The notes under the pieces are model-generated. The model ran no database searches. It saw only the letters and a program-made list of their open reading frames with translations, and was not told where the DNA came from. The position numbers and the translations under genes are program-made. Shown here piece by piece: positions 1 to 10,754 of a DNA stretch of 64,000 nucleotides. The DNA is from Cylicocyclus nassatus (Eukaryota; Nematoda; Chromadorea; Rhabditida; Strongylidae), in contig CATQJL010000316.1 in assembly GCA_958299035.1 (NCBI GenBank), forward strand, positions 16,214,347-16,278,346. Reading direction: 5' to 3'. The stretch's first letter is position 1; every line of letters begins with the position of its first letter.

Positions 1-102
1 GGCGCTTCAGCTGTTTGCCGCACGCACGGAAGCTTTAGGCTTATGTCGACCGCTTGTACGCTAGCCCTTTAAGAGGACCGCTCGCACTGCGCGAATCCCT
101 GA

Positions 103-573
103 GCATGTATGCAGGGGTAGTAAAGTTTATTTTGATCTCAAGGTCAACAGAATTTAGCAGATTCGTCCCAAAGCGTTTTTTGGGCACTGTAGAAGTTAGA
201 AAGTGTAAGTATGATCGGATTCCAAATTATGGAGGCGGGTTGCGGACTTTACTGATTTTAAGGATAAGCTCAACGAGAAAGTACGGAATACAATGTTATA
301 ACGTGGAGGCTTAACAAGCTTATCCTAAAAATCAGGGAAGTCAACTCGCTTTTACACGAACCTGGGAGCCGGACATCTTGGTGGGTAGTAGGGCAAACTC
401 CGCCAGTTTGAGACCCCTTGCTGGCCTTTGATGGCAAATGCTCCTTTTAAAAATTGTTGCATGTGGTTGCAGAACTAATAGTCCGCGGAGATGTTTCAAA
501 CTGGCGGAGTTCGCTTCCCTACCCCATTTTGGTCAAACTAAGAGTCTCGGGTGAGACCGGGTCCTTTAGCTAG
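103..573 (+). mobile_element. Helitron-like element, family H3
   Basis: The 3' end reads ...GAGACCGGGTCCTTTAG CTAG followed by T, the Helitron CTAG/T terminus, preceded by a TCTC/GAGA short hairpin. The body aligns with the minus-strand copy at 58005-58331: both hold a GCATGTA-GCAGGGG start and the sequence about scaled at 170-260. The 5' TC end is not clear, so the start is where the two copies begin to match. No Rep/helicase ORF is present, so it is non-autonomous. The copy is longer than its relative because of a nested palindromic insert at 371-525. Confidence 0.6.
371..525. mobile_element. Palindromic MITE nested in the H3 Helitron
   Basis: The arms GCAAACTCCGCCAGTTTGA (left) and its complement (right, CAAACTGGCGGAGTT) face each other and end in GTAGGG/CCCTAC. 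The related Helitron at 58005-58331 lacks this segment at the same point, between GACAT-TTGG and TTGGT-AAACTAAGAG, so it is an insertion and that copy is the empty site. Superfamily not assigned; exact ends uncertain by a few bases. Confidence 0.55.
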
Positions 574-921
574 TTTTTCGCATACTCTCGCGGTAAGTCA
601 GCGAGAATGCGGCCACTGCGCAGCAACTAATCCATGAAAAGCCGCAACTGTCGCATAGGTCTAAAATTTCGGCAGAATTTTTTCGATTTCTGCATGCGGA
701 CCGTAAGAAATTAGCGATCTATTTTTTTGGTGCCCGCCTGCACATATCGCATGGCTGCCTGCCCCCGCTAATCATCTGAGTATACATGGTCGAGTTCCGC
801 ATGCGCCGTGCCATTTGGTGACTCCCATGTTCAACGGCAACGTTCTTTCTTTGAAAAAAGGGTGTTCCCAAGAAAAAATTGAGCCGCCGATAAGGCCGAT
901 GAGTCTCTCTCCATTCTCGTT
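574..921. other. Unassigned intergenic DNA
   Basis: No ORF, repeat terminus or RNA gene that I can support. It precedes the 3' limit of the RTE relic on the minus strand. Confidence 0.5.
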
Positions 922-1450
922 TTAAACTAAGTCCACACTTCTGTCATCTTCTTGGTGAAATTGCCGACAATAAACTAAAAACAACTTCTCCTTGCAGATA
1001 CCGTCTTCAAGCTCCTCGTAGAACTTGTCGAGCTCGTTTTCATCAGCTGCCTCTGCGCGTGAGTAACAGTTAATGATGCTTATCTTCATCTGAGGCGGAG
1101 CGGCAAGTCGAGGGACTGCTAGCCGTGGTGACAGAATTTCATGAGAGTCGACGGATTTGGCTAATGGAGAGTGTACGACCAAGACCACGCCTCCGACGTT
1201 TCGTGCGGAATCTCCTCTCCTAATATGACAAGAATTCCGTCCTTCCATTTAAGTGTGGCCGAGCTTCTGTTCTTGTTTCCTGTAGTGCAATTACAGCGTA
1301 TTTGATGCGAATGGCGGCGTCGAGGACAACATAAAACTCGTTGGCTGAGGATAACGTCCCTGCATTGTACGTGCAAAGTCGAAAACATCCTCCTTGTCTT
1401 GTCGTATCTGTTTTGTTGCCGAAAGGATCTATGCAATTTTTGCTTTAGCA
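922..1450 (-). pseudogene. RTE-type non-LTR retrotransposon, endonuclease domain relic
   Basis: Read on the minus strand in shifting frames this is the apurinic/apyrimidinic-type endonuclease of an RTE element, the enzyme that nicks target DNA to prime reverse transcription. From about 1400 down: LCTYNAGTLSSANEF (start of the domain), then VIALQETR (the catalytic Glu motif), then NVGG, SVDSHEILSPRLAV, ISIINCYS and DELDKFYEELED-like segments, ending with a degraded version of the GDFNAK motif near 950. Several frameshifts and at least one internal stop make it non-functional, and the RT domain is absent, so it is a fragment. The wording of the motifs is close to endonucleases I know from strongylid nematode RTE elements; a database comparison was not possible. 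Confidence 0.8.
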
Positions 1451-3718
1451 CCTGAGATTTCTTTGCTTTTCATCGTCGTAATGCCATCCGACCTTCCAAG
1501 CTGCAGACGAACACGGTGCGCAGGGTACTGAAACAATTTGTTTGTAGTTGACAAAGTTATTAAATCTCCCGCTATGCCGTAAAAGTCGGGCTGGAGTGTT
1601 CTGGGGCCGTGTTAAACCAGTCGCCGCTCCTTGGTGACGCTGACGTTTTTTGCCTCTTTGCGACTTGACCGGCGTATTAGGTAGGTGGCAACGGTCCCAA
1701 CCAGGGTCAAGCGTGGGATGTAGCATGTCACACCTGGAGGATCGTATCGAGGGATCGGGGAGAGGGGGAAAGAGGAAGGGGTCGTTATCGAGGTGAGCTG
1801 ATGTTAGCAATGACATGATATTCGTTAACAATGTCAGATAGGCACTATGTAAAGTACTAGCACATGGAAGACATGCATTATAGTACAAAACCCTCACCGC
1901 CAAAGCTCACCGCCTTGGTCGGCATGCGCGGTTACCAATCTCAACTCGCAATCTATGCCACAGGTCACACCCCGCAACAACAATTAAATAACTATATCGT
2001 GACAAAAACACGTGAAACAAAGTAAAAAAGAAGAGAACTTTGGAAAAATTGATAAATTTCCGATTCGAACGAGTCTTTTGTATTTATATTTGAAAATAAA
2101 ACGAATATAAAGCAGGTTGAAAAAAATAAACAAGTTTCTTTTCAATTTTGCACCTTATCGCGATGCGACGGAAGACGCTGCGCGTTGAAATCTGAAAGAG
2201 CGATTTTTTTGAGTATTTCTATGCAACTTTTCATGAAAGTATCGACATCGCGGCGCGACGCGCAAGCGACGAAGCTGAACGAAGGTGCGTTCGCGCGATT
2301 GCCGCATGGCTCACGCGCACCATTGCAAAATGAGTGCGCAATACCGTAAGTTAGATCGGCGCGCGTGCCGACCTAATGCGGCGAGCTTTGGCGGCGAGGG
2401 GTTGTAGTATAACGCCACGCCGTCCTAGCATGATGATGTCTTGACCTACCATCGTATACGCACAGTAAGCGTAATGAAAGAGCACTGTAACTATAAAAGC
2501 ATCATTTCCTTAGCTAGAATGTCAGATAATCCCTGTGGGTCAAGTGTCAGCGAATTCCAAGATTTCCAAATATTAGGCCATCCAAGTGAATAGTCATTTT
2601 CAAACATTTTACCTTAATTTTAGGGGAACTAATTACTTTTTTCCGCACTTAATACAAAAGCTACTACTTCTTTGCCCACATTAGAAATCCGACTTCGAAT
2701 AACATTCAAACCATAGAATTACAAGCAAGCCAAAATCTCATTTGTTCCATTATCTTGTAATATGTCAGATTAAAGAGGATTAGTCAAACTCAAATCACAT
2801 TTATGTAAATTCTAGCCGCCTCCTTTGGCAATTTACATAGTAGCGCAGATTAGGCATGTTACCGTAGCCTAATATTTTCGCAGCATTTCCATTTGCATAG
2901 GTAAAGGAAAACGACTATATTTTTTTCCCAGAAAATACGATTTTAAATGATTTTCCTATTGTGTAAAGAAGAAGGTTGAGCAAAAGCATCCACATAAAAA
3001 CGCAGAGATTCGAATGGTTTGAGGATAAGTTATTCGGGTCTGGCACAAGCCATAAATGCTGTGGCCGTCACAGCTTTTCAGGGGTTGTGCCACACCCAAA
3101 CTAACCACTGAAGGAAATTTTAGGAAACAAGTTGTGTACAGTTCGACAGATTGACTGATAGTGTTGTAAATTTGCCTCCTTTCGTTTAAGCAATAATTGC
3201 TGGAATCACAGCCACTGCGAGCGAAAAATGGGACAAACGAGATTTTGGTTGGCTCCTAATTCCATAGTTTGATGGTTATTCGAACCAGAATTTATGGTCA
3301 GGCTGACAGGAAGTAGTACTCCGCATTGAATACAAGAAGAGATAGCAATTTGCTTTTGAAATATAATCAGTAATGCTTGAAAATGGCCACTTCACTTTGG
3401 TGGCTTAATATTAGAAAGCCCTAGAATTCGCTGAAACTTGGCCCGCAGGGATTCTCGAACATGGTAATCAAATATATGTTATTATATGCTAGGTAAAGCC
3501 TTTATGTCATGCCTACGTCGGGCAAACGAAAATAGGGGGAGGGCATCGAGGCAGAACTTAAGAAGAGAGGGTCGTATTCAGCGGTTGTGTGCAACACCTC
3601 TTGCTCGACACCCTGGTCCCAACGTGTTTTACTTTAGCTTAGTTAACGCATGAGTTCAAACGTTCATACTCAGGGCACCCCCTCGCCACGTTGAGGGGTT
3701 CCCTGTGTAAAAACTTTC
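1451..3718. other. Intergenic DNA; no gene recognised
   Basis: The minus-strand open frame at 1445-1903 (152 codons) lies just upstream of the RTE endonuclease and may be its 5' leader, but no domain is recognisable. The rest is A+T-rich. A short hairpin occurs at about 3035-3105 (GTCTGGCACAAG facing GTTGTGCCACACC). Nothing else supportable. Confidence 0.4.
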
Positions 3719-5366
3719 TGTGGCCGTGTTCATCAACGAACCTTGAGGGTTAAATTTACTCCCAGGGTTAGTTTAACCCTCAGGGTTCATTAGCCGTATT
3801 CATCAACCATGGGGTAGGGTTTGTCACGGAACGCAATCCACCTGTATCGATCAACGAACCTGTGGCCGTATTCATCAACGAACCCTATGGTTGATGAATA
3901 CGGCCAATGAACCCTGAGGGCTAAACTAACCCTGAGGATAAAGGCGTCAGTTACGCGTGCGCTGGGCAAACTCACATTACAGAATGCCTAAGTACGTGCT
4001 AAGTTCACTTTATACTTCTATTCTTTTACTGTTATAGTAGTACCAATGCGTCACCTCCGCTTCGCGGAGGTTCGCACTGGCTCTCCTATCCGTTTGTTTT
4101 TCTCATGTTCGCATAATGATGACTTTGAAACCCACCATGCGATGCTGAACATCACAAATGAATAATAAACAACTGTTTATTCTTGAAGCATCTCCACGTA
4201 AGATCGGTAATTTTGAGAGCAAAGAACTTGTCGCAAAGGAACACTTGCGAATTTGATTAGATTACTGAAATTGTTCTGGCTTGGTAGTCGTCATAAAGAT
4301 AATAGTCACTTTGAGCTAAATTTCCGTGCAAAAATCTTTCCAAGGTCTGAAGGTAAAATCTTGCCAAATCGACTGTCTAAGCGATCACCATTTCTTGGCG
4401 CTGTTGTCGCCAAGAAATGGTGATCGCTCAAAATATGCAAACTTTTTGAGCACTTTTTGGGCTAGAATTCATGAGGCGCAGATGTACTTGTCAGGCAAAT
4501 CATGACTTCGCAAAAAGTCGAATCAATGACCTGGTTTTGTGCCAAAAGCCGCGTAGGCCCGTTTGACGCGCAGTTTACAAAGGTCCCAAACATCGGATCA
4601 GCTTGTGCTTTTGCACTTTTACCTACCTACATGCTGGTAGGGTGCTATAACCAAAATTTCAGCTCAAGACCTTGCCTACAAAACGCTCTATGAATTTCGT
4701 GACAAACAGACATAAACACACACACACAGACAGACAGACACGCGCTTTATCATAAGTCATGATAATCAACGAATAAGCTTCTAACACTAGTATAATACAT
4801 CTCTAGCATATTTGTGCAGCATCCAATCTTGAACGTGAATTTATTTTCATGTGTGCAATTGTGCCGTGTAATTTCTGCTTTCGCAGTTCGTTCTATACCG
4901 GGCTTGTGCTACTCTTTTAGGGGTCAATGCGTGCTATCATAAAGGAATTCTTCTGTTTTGGCACTTGTCAGAGTGGAATGCGCAACCATTTTTCCTCGTC
5001 GCATTCATTTGTCGCCAAAGCTAGAACTCTCTAATACTGAGTACTACAATACTCGTTGATCGTTTTTCATAAAACTATTAGATGCGAGTAAATGTTTGTA
5101 TGGAGTGTCAGGGTAGAGTTAACCTTGCTTTAAGCTAGGGTTAAATTAACCCTGATAAATTACGTAAGTTTTACCCTCCAGGGTCAGTTTGACCCTCAGG
5201 ATTCGTTGATGAATACGGGTTAATCGCTTTTGGGGTAAAGTTTACCCTCAAGGGTAGATTTAACCCTCAGGGTTAAGCCTACCCTGTGTTTCATGAGCTT
5301 TCCAGGGTTAAACTAATCCTCCAGGGTTAGTTTAACCCTCAGGGTTCGTTGATGAATACGACCACT
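3719..5366. mobile_element. Foldback element with GTATTCATCAACGAACC ends
   Basis: The left terminus (3719-3990) and right terminus (5090-5366) are inverted copies of a module: GTGGYCGTRTTCATCAACG followed by runs of AACCCTGAGGGTTAAACTAA. The AACCCT..AGGGTT module is itself palindromic and is repeated several times in each arm, so each terminus can fold alone. Between the arms lies a complete Helitron (4043-4762), a later insertion. No transposase ORF. The target duplication is not clear. Confidence 0.6.
4043..4762 (-). mobile_element. Helitron, family H2, full-length copy
   Basis: On the minus strand it begins TCATGACTTATGATAAAGCGCG, followed by a GTCT microsatellite, and ends with the hairpin CCTCCGCGAAGCGGAGG then TGACGCATTGG. 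The CTRR end is mutated to TTGG here; other copies keep CTGG. Same family as 13961-14656, 53753-54917, 56668-57368 and two short copies. Non-autonomous: no Rep/helicase. A short ORF antisense to the element (4502-4693) is shared with other copies. Confidence 0.75.
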
Positions 5367-5529
5367 GATCTTTGGAGTTTTACTTCACCATTTGGTGCGA
5401 AACTGGCAAACGATCTTTGAAAATCAAGCAAGGCTTTTGTTACTCTGGAAGCGAATCAACACGGAAAGTAGAGTGCTCTCTGCTATTCCAAAGACAAAGA
5501 CAAAGGACAATCGTACTAATGCTTTTCTC

Positions 5530-5612
5530 TCTAAGACGTAAATGTGCTCTACCTGCTGAAGGTCACGGGTTCGATTCCACACTGAGCCTAATTTCTGCGG
5601 CAAAAATTCTGC
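5530..5612 (+). other. tRNA-like Pol III B-box segment upstream of RTE
   Basis: GGTCACGGGTTCGATTCC at about 5561-5578 fits a tRNA T-arm/B-box, preceded by a GTGCTCTACC stretch that could be a D-arm/anticodon relic. The acceptor arms do not pair, so this is not a tRNA gene; it may be a chance match or a SINE/RTE leader. Confidence 0.2.
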
Positions 5613-5689
5613 TCACAATTCCAGCGTCAGGCTGCCCTTCCAAAAAAGGGCATGCGACAAGCTGGCTGAGAAAACACCCCGTCGCCACC

Positions 5690-8125
5690 GTAGCAGACAT
5701 GTCTCATATAGAATCTCGAGTAAAGGCTAGGGCGTCCCCCGGAAGCGGCGTGCAATTGAGCCCGACGAACGCGAAGAGTGGGCGAGGGTTACCGTCTCAG
5801 CAAGGTGAACGGGGACGAAGCGGCTAATTCACCAGAGGCAACGAACCAATGCATTCGTCTAGCTTTTATCAATATGGGCACACTCACCTCTCGTTCTCCT
5901 GAGTTAGCAGATCTTCTGAAGAGACGGCGAGTCGATGTAGCCTGCATACAGGAAACAAAGTGGAGCGGGGCAAAGTCGCGCGACATCGGAGATGGATATA
6001 AGCTCCTGCACAACGGTGCCACCTGCACCAGAAACGAGGTTGGTATAGCTGTCTCGGAGACTCTACGGAGCAATATACTTGACGTTGAGCGCACAAGCGA
6101 TCGTCTGATGAGCATCAAGATAGATATTGGGAAATAGGTCCTACGAGTAATTACCGCCTATGCGCCACAAGTCGGATGTAAGGATGACGAAAAAGACGCG
6201 TTCTGCACATCAGTTCAGTTCCGCTGGATGAGACACTCCTGCTAGGAGTGGACCTCAACGGACATGTGGGAAAAAGGCGAGGAGAAGCCGGGAAATGTCA
6301 CGGAGGCCACGGATACGGAACATGCAACGAAGAAGGTGAGCGCATTCTGGAATTCGCCTCAGCTCATGATCTGGTCCTGGCGAACACATACTACATCAAG
6401 AAGGATGATCACCTCATAACATAAGCGAGTGGCGATCGGCGAACACAGATAGACTTCTGGGCTATCCGACAACGTGACCTCAAAAACGTAAAGGAGTGCA
6501 AAAACTCATAAGGGAGAAGAGGAATGCGTACAAGCGATGGCATAAGACGAAATTAGAAAACGATCGCCAGACGTACCAACAAGCCAAACGTGCTGCGAAG
6601 GCTTCCGCAAAGAAGGCAAAACAGGTGTACTTAAAGAAGCTCTACGATCAATTAGGAGAACGCGAAAACCGGATAGCGAGAAGAAGGGCGGAGTCTACGA
6701 AAGATATGGAACACTTCCTCCATATCAAAGAAAAACCAGAGGACATTACCGAAAGATGGAGAGCCTACTTCGAAGAAATGGCCACTACAGGCCGCACCAT
6801 CAACTCCATCCCAGAAGCCAGCCCCATAGAGGGACCAGTACCAGCGGTCACGGAAGAGGGAGTATGGCTGTCTGTAAGAAGAACAAAGAATGGCAAAGCG
6901 ACTGGTCCAGAATACAGTCTGTCTCAATCGGGACTAGGCCGAACCGCTGGCTGAATTTGCGCGCTCGCGACGCTAGGGGTCTGCGCTGCATACGCGCGCT
7001 GTCGCAGAGAGCGAAGAAATGAGAGAGCAGACTGGCTAGCAGTAGACGTGACGCAATACCCTCGCGACACGGGTTTTCGCCATTTCAATTTTGGCCTGGT
7101 TGGGATTGGGCAGACTGTACCAAGCGTGTTCTGGAAATTATGTGGACAATCCGGAGCCACATGGCTGATAAGTCTTCTCAATCAAATCATAAGGAGCAAG
7201 AGTATACCTCGCGACTAATACACCAGCACGACCATTCCGATATGGAAGAACAAAGGAGACATAGCAGGCTGCGCATCCTATCGACCAATCCGACTGATGA
7301 GCCGCACTCTAAAAATCTTCGAGCGAGTAATCGAAGCACGCCTTCGAAATATCATAAAGCTGTCACCGAATCAGTGCGGATTCGCGAAAGGAGTAGGTAC
7401 AACTGATGCAATCCACTCCGCTCGGATAGTGATAAAGAAATACAGAGAGAAGCAGAAGAAATTGCATGCAGCCTTTCTGGACCTGGAGAAAGCCTTCGAT
7501 AAGGTGCCCTATGGAGTCATATGGTGGGCCTTACGGAAACACAGGGTGCCAGAGGAGTACGTTTAGTGGATGAAATTGATCTACCAGAACGCGTAAAGCC
7601 ACGTGCAAACAGCCGCAGGGCAATCGAAAAAAATTCAAAATCAGGGCTGGAGTACACCAAGGTTCAGTTCTCTCTCCCTTGCTCTTCATCACTGTGATGA
7701 ACGCCATGATGGAACCGCTTAGACGTGAACCCCTTGGACACTTCTCTACGCAGATGATCTTGTCTTGATAGCAAGTACCAGAAAGGACCTACAAGACGAG
7801 GTGCAAAACTGGGAAAACAGGCTAGAGTTGCATGGCCTGAAGCTCAACACCAGGAAGACAGTATATATGGAAGTGGGGAAGCAAACTCAAGGTACCATAA
7901 GCATCGACGGTGAAGAGCTAAAGAAGAAAACGTCATACAAGTACCTAGGCAGTCTCATCTCAGCGGAAGGAGGCTTACAAGCCAGTTGAAGATAATTTCA
8001 ACGAGGAAGAAATCCCTAATGACTCGGCCAATCCAACTGAGGCGTACATCATCTTAAAGCGCCTGCAATACTGAAATCAAATCCGTAGTTTTTAGCTGCG
8101 AAACGGTTCTGTATAAGGAGTTATG
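5690..8125 (+). pseudogene. RTE-type non-LTR retrotransposon, degraded
   Basis: A single polyprotein relic carrying an endonuclease then reverse transcriptase, with many frameshifts. Endonuclease: INMGTLTSRS and VDVACIQETKWSG (catalytic Glu) at 5870-5965, VITAYAPQ near 6150, a G-HGYGTCNEEGERILEFA block at 6300-6360, and SGDRRTQIDFW at about 6430-6460. RT: coiled, basic linker KLIREKRNAYKRW (6499-6540), then ASYRPIRLMS (7275), LSPNQCGFAKG (7354), AAFLDLEKAFDKVPYG (7470), GVHQGSVLSPLLF (7660) and the catalytic YADD at 7747-7758. Order and spacing are as expected for RTE. A deletion joins the endonuclease to the linker near 6500, and the C-terminal part after EGG (about 7975) is lost. The 3' UTR (8020-8125) is shared with a minus-strand fragment at 13840-13960. 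The RT is interrupted by a MITE at 6915-7117. Confidence 0.9.
6915..7117. mobile_element. MITE with CAGTCTG ends and TA target duplication
   Basis: Ends CAGTCTGTCTCAATC / GATTGGGCAGACTG are inverted, and both sides carry TA. It lies in the RT coding region: removing the insert plus one TA rejoins GGTCCAGAATACCAAGCG, which after a one-base indel reads ATGP..IPSVFWKLCG, the expected RTE motif. The exact host context makes the boundaries and the TA duplication secure. TA targets fit a Tc1/mariner-type transposase supplied in trans. Confidence 0.75.
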
Positions 8126-8411
8126 CGGGGGTTTCCTCTAAGGTGGAAGCGCCCTTCAACATGTCGGTCCATGTCTAAGCTATGTAGAAACACAAAATGC
8201 TGGCGACTGGCACAGTTGAATGTGATTTGAATGAAGATTCCATTACTTACTATTACTTCGGTTTTTTGGGAACTTCTAACTTCGATTCGCATTTATAACA
8301 TCAGAAATTTTGAACTTTAGAGCTCCAAGGTCGCATGCAAGGGATTCGAAGCGTGATCTCCTCCCTATCAATCAAAACACTTACTACTGTGCCAGTTGTC
8401 ACCAGTTGGCA
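8126..8411. other. Unassigned DNA between RTE and mariner-like element
   Basis: No gene, repeat end or RNA recognised. Confidence 0.4.
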
Positions 8412-9358
8412 TTAGGTTGTCCGGAAATTAATGCAGGTTTTGAATTCCAACCGCAATAATTCATACACTTCTCATTTCTAAGTAGCTAGCAAGGTACCAT
8501 TCGATAGAACAAAGCAAGCTCTACAAGAGGGTTATCTTGCTTTAGCAAAAGCTCCGAACCACCACGAGTTTCGAGCCAAAAATCAAAAAGATTCAACTGC
8601 CCGAAAAACTGAGAAAAATCGTAACTCAGTTCACAAAAATCCTACAAAAATTCTAACCTGTTCGCGTTAACACAATCCATATAAGGCATCTATATACGCC
8701 GTTGCCGTATTTTTGTCCCTGTTAGAAATCAAGAAAACGGATTTTTTTATGCATACCAAAGTGATGCTGTGCCGTTCCCACATAAGTAGATGTATACTAC
8801 AAACCCGTAGAGGTACAAACGTAAATTTCAGCTCTCTACAAGCTTTAGTTCTCGAGAAATTTGAATTTTAGCTTGGACCACATGACTAGGGAAAACTGTA
8901 TTCGATATTTCTCGAGAACTATAGCTTGTAGAGATCTGGAAATTTACATTTGTACCTCTACGGGTTAGTAGTACACAACTATTTATGTGGGAACGGCATA
9001 GCATCACTTTGGCAAATGAACGAAAATTCCCGTTTCCTTGATTTCTAACAGAGACAAAAATACGGCAACGGCGTATATAGATGCCTTATATGGATTGTGT
9101 TAACGCGAGCAGGTTAGAATTTTTGTAGGATTTTTGTGAACTGAGTTACGATTTTTCTCAGTTTTTCGGGCAGTTGAATCTTTTTGATTTTTGGCTCGAA
9201 ACTCGTGGTGGTTCGGAGCTTTTGCTAAAGCAAGATAACCCTCTTGTAGAGCTTGCTTTGTTCTATCGAATGGTACCTTGCTAGCTACTTAGAAATGAGA
9301 AGTGTATGAATTATTGCGGTTGGAATTCAAAACCTGTATCAATTTCCGGACAACCTAA
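8412..9358. mobile_element. Mariner-like foldback element, family M1
   Basis: Ends TTAGGTTGTCCGGAAATTAA / TTGATACAGG...CGGACAACCTAA. The right half is the reverse complement of nearly the whole left half, so the element is one 947-bp palindrome with a centre near 8885. The right flank is TA, the left is CA (decayed TA). The same family occurs at 42169-43113 and 43846-45316, sharing an internal CGATAGARCRAAGCAAGCTC block. No transposase; mobilised in trans, presumably by a mariner-type transposase given TTAGG ends and TA target. Confidence 0.8.
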
Positions 9359-9429
9359 TACTTCTCTATAGCGCTCATAGATAAAGGGAGATATGCTGAA
9401 TGCGCCTCAACTCCAGAGGTAAACAGTAT

Positions 9430-9665
9430 ACTTGGGTAATTCGATAATTTTTCATCAAATGAATGAATATCGAATAAATCGAAAATAAAAAATCTCGAAT
9501 AAACGAATATTGAATAAATTCGGAAAATCAAAAATATCGAAAGAATGAATTTCGAATAAATTCGGAAAACCAATACTATCGAATGAATGAATATCGAATA
9601 TATTCGAACATTGGAAGTCGAATTTCGAATAGATATTCGAATGATTTATCGAATAACTAAAGCAA
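9430..9665. repeat. ATTCGAATA-type simple repeat array
   Basis: Irregular tandem of AATATCGAATAAATTCG and ATTCGAATA words. Similar arrays occur at 13545-13805 and 36120-36560. TTCGAA is self-complementary, so the array can fold on itself. Confidence 0.7.
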
Positions 9666-9699
9666 TCACATCTCAAACTTGCCGACATATCTGGTTAAA

Positions 9700-10085
9700 G
9701 CCGATCCAATCATAATCAGCCCCCTACTATCCCCTATACCAACTCCTAGCTCAAAATTTTCCAAAAATGGCTGATATCAATAAAACAGTTTTTTAAATAG
9801 TTTTTTTCGGTTTTAATCAGCACCCTCACTTACCCCTTTGTACCAACTCCCAACCTCGTGGCTCAAAATTTCCAAAAATCGATAAAATCGATAAAGTAAA
9901 TTTTCATCCATAATCAGCAACCTCACTTACCGCTTGTACCAATTCCCAACCTCGTAGCTCAAGATTTTCCAAAAATCGATAAAATCAATGAAGCAAATTT
10001 TTATTTATAATCAGCACCCTCACTTACCCCCTTGTAATAACTCCCAGCCCCCGCAGCTCAAAATTTTTTGAAAATCGATAAGGTC
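9700..10085. repeat. Diverged units of the Helitron H1 satellite
   Basis: About four units of about 110 bp, each carrying AATCAGCACCCTCACTTACC, CCAACTCCCARCCTCG.AGCTCAAAATTT and AATCGATAAAATCRATAAAG. These are diverged relatives of the 120-bp unit inside Helitrons at 32446-33882 and 38015-40096, here in reverse orientation and without visible Helitron ends. Confidence 0.65.
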
Positions 10086-10754
10086 GGTCGGCAACTAGTG
10101 TATACATCAGCAAAAAGTCATATTTTACCCATTATTGGACGATCTAAAAAAGCAATATAAATTTTTATGCTGTGCCCAAAAGATTCTTCTTCATATGGTC
10201 TGAAAGAGACTGATATACACCAGAATTAACTTTATTTCTTATCAGCATCAACAATGTAAAGGCAAAGGGCTTGCTCTACTTCCTACATGACTGGGATACT
10301 TTTCTTCCACGTACTGTAGGAATATATGATGGACATATGCGAAACCTTATACTTCTTCCATATCAGGATTAACAATGTAAAAGCAAAGTGATTGATCTAC
10401 TTTCTACATATATGGAAAACATCTTCATTTCATTTCATTTCATTTCATTTGTACGCTCAAGGCGTTCCATAAAAAAAAGACACATCAAGAAGTTAGTAAT
10501 ACAGCGGAAACGAACAAGACATGTAAACAAATGCAGACATCATCAAGTCAGTCCGAGTCTGATCCTAATCAGATTAATGTGAGAAGATAAAACAGCTTGC
10601 ACTGAATATGTTGGTAGGCTAATAGATAAGTATGCAGATGTAGGCATGAGATTTATAACTCTTCTAGATTTAATCTTAAAGCATGTTGGAATATGTATGA
10701 TATATGGGTATAGGCAAAACACATCAGCATCATCAATGTAACACGGCACTGTGT
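10086..10754. other. Unassigned A+T-rich DNA
   Basis: Contains a CATTT pentamer run (about 10424-10450). No domain is recognisable in the short frames present. Confidence 0.4.
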
